Positions 11,389 through 11,632 of a stretch of 11,632 nucleotides of DNA are shown in pieces. The position numbers were made by a program, and so were the translations under genes. Source of the DNA: a bacterium (lineage in GTDB: Bacteria > BMS3Abin14); the NCBI GenBank assembly GCA_020350725.1, contig CP070719.1, forward strand, positions 1,150,681 to 1,162,312, in the 5' to 3' direction. The number at the start of each line of letters is the position of its first letter. Within the stretch, counting starts at the first letter, position 1. The notes below the pieces were generated by a model. That model was given only the letters and a program-made list of their open reading frames with translations, was not told the DNA's origin and made no database searches.

Positions 11389-11632
11389 GCGGAGAGAAGT
11401 GAGTCCAGAGGCCAGCGTCCAGAGTCCAGAGAGGGCGAGGGGGCCCTTCGACAAGCTCAGGGCAGGCGAAAAGGAGTCTGTCATTGCGAACAGGAAACCG
11501 CGTGAAGCAATCTATAACCGTGAACCGTGAACCGTGAACGGTGAACTGGAATTTACTGATCACGAATCACAAATCACTAATCACGGCTCTTTGCCAACCG
11601 TGAACTGTGAACTGTCCTTTTGGATTTTGGAC
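11189..11632 (+). repeat. Composite intergenic repeat element C (runs to the window edge)
   Basis: Same orientation as element B. In order it has a TCCAG/GGCCAG array (11200-11233), the core (11189-11388), a second TCCAG array (11401-11430), TTCGACAAGCTCA (11447-11459) inside CCCT...AGGG, the CATTGCGAA...GAAGCAATC module (11480-11512), a run of ACCGTGA units (11515-11549), an AATCAC array (11557-11586), further GTGAACT units (about 11597-11613) and TTTTGGATTTTGGAC (11617-11631). The module order parallels elements A and B. No coding gene is supported here; it begins about 48 nt after the last gene's stop. Confidence 0.85.

Noticed and set aside
11142-11632. Insertion sequence or transposase remnant in the repeat regions
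   Set aside because: No transposase motif, terminal inverted repeats of IS type, or target duplication could be identified; only short modular repeats are seen.

Overview
The window is GC-rich and reads as accessory or respiratory-type chromosomal DNA from an anaerobe-like, Gram-negative bacterium. Three things fit a Desulfobacterota/deltaproteobacterial or Nitrospirota-type genome: many lipoprotein signal peptides, a System II cytochrome c maturation protein, and an NtrC-family two-component system with a matching sigma-54 promoter. Frequent AGG arginine codons and intergenic regions packed with degenerate 7-8 nt tandem repeats also fit. The assignment is inference from style; no rRNA or other marker gene is present. 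All nine protein genes lie on the + strand.

Layout. (1) 1-463: non-coding composite repeat element A, inverted relative to the other two copies, then a short possible promoter/operator stretch. (2) 464-3230: a two-gene unit, a ResB/Ccs1-like cytochrome c assembly protein overlapping by 11 nt a membrane sensor histidine kinase. (3) 3231-3761: composite repeat B, starting 2 nt after the kinase stop. (4) 3762-5123: an NtrC-type response regulator (receiver, AAA+, Fis HTH), ending in a perfect 17-bp hairpin that contains its stop codon. (5) 5124-5395: a 272-nt regulatory gap ending in a textbook -24/-12 sigma-54 promoter. (6) 5396-11141: a tightly packed six-gene operon. It encodes an EB_dh-type heme-binding lipoprotein, a lipoprotein with two carboxypeptidase-regulatory-like domains, a HEAT-repeat lipoprotein, a NapH/NosR-like polytopic Fe-S membrane protein, a small exported protein of unknown function, and a PhnD-like substrate-binding lipoprotein. 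(7) 11142-11632: composite repeat C.

Working model (inference). The kinase senses an envelope signal and phosphorylates the response regulator, which activates sigma-54 RNA polymerase at 5366-5381. This switches on an operon whose products nearly all sit in the envelope: four predicted lipoproteins, one secreted protein and one Fe-S membrane protein. A heme protein, an Fe-S membrane electron carrier and a cytochrome c assembly factor together suggest inducible periplasmic electron transfer. The PhnD-like lipoprotein has no ABC permease or ATPase beside it, so it could be a ligand-sensing component rather than a transporter part. I see no catalytic terminal reductase in the window, so the substrate is unknown.

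The three intergenic composites share an ordered set of modules: homopurine tract, TCCAGAG-type array, about 200-nt core with an imperfect stem-loop, dispersed motifs, then GTGAAC and AATCAC arrays. Each core also contains a near-identical open reading frame of about 60 codons. Its differences between copies are mostly amino-acid-changing, so I regard it as a phantom gene.
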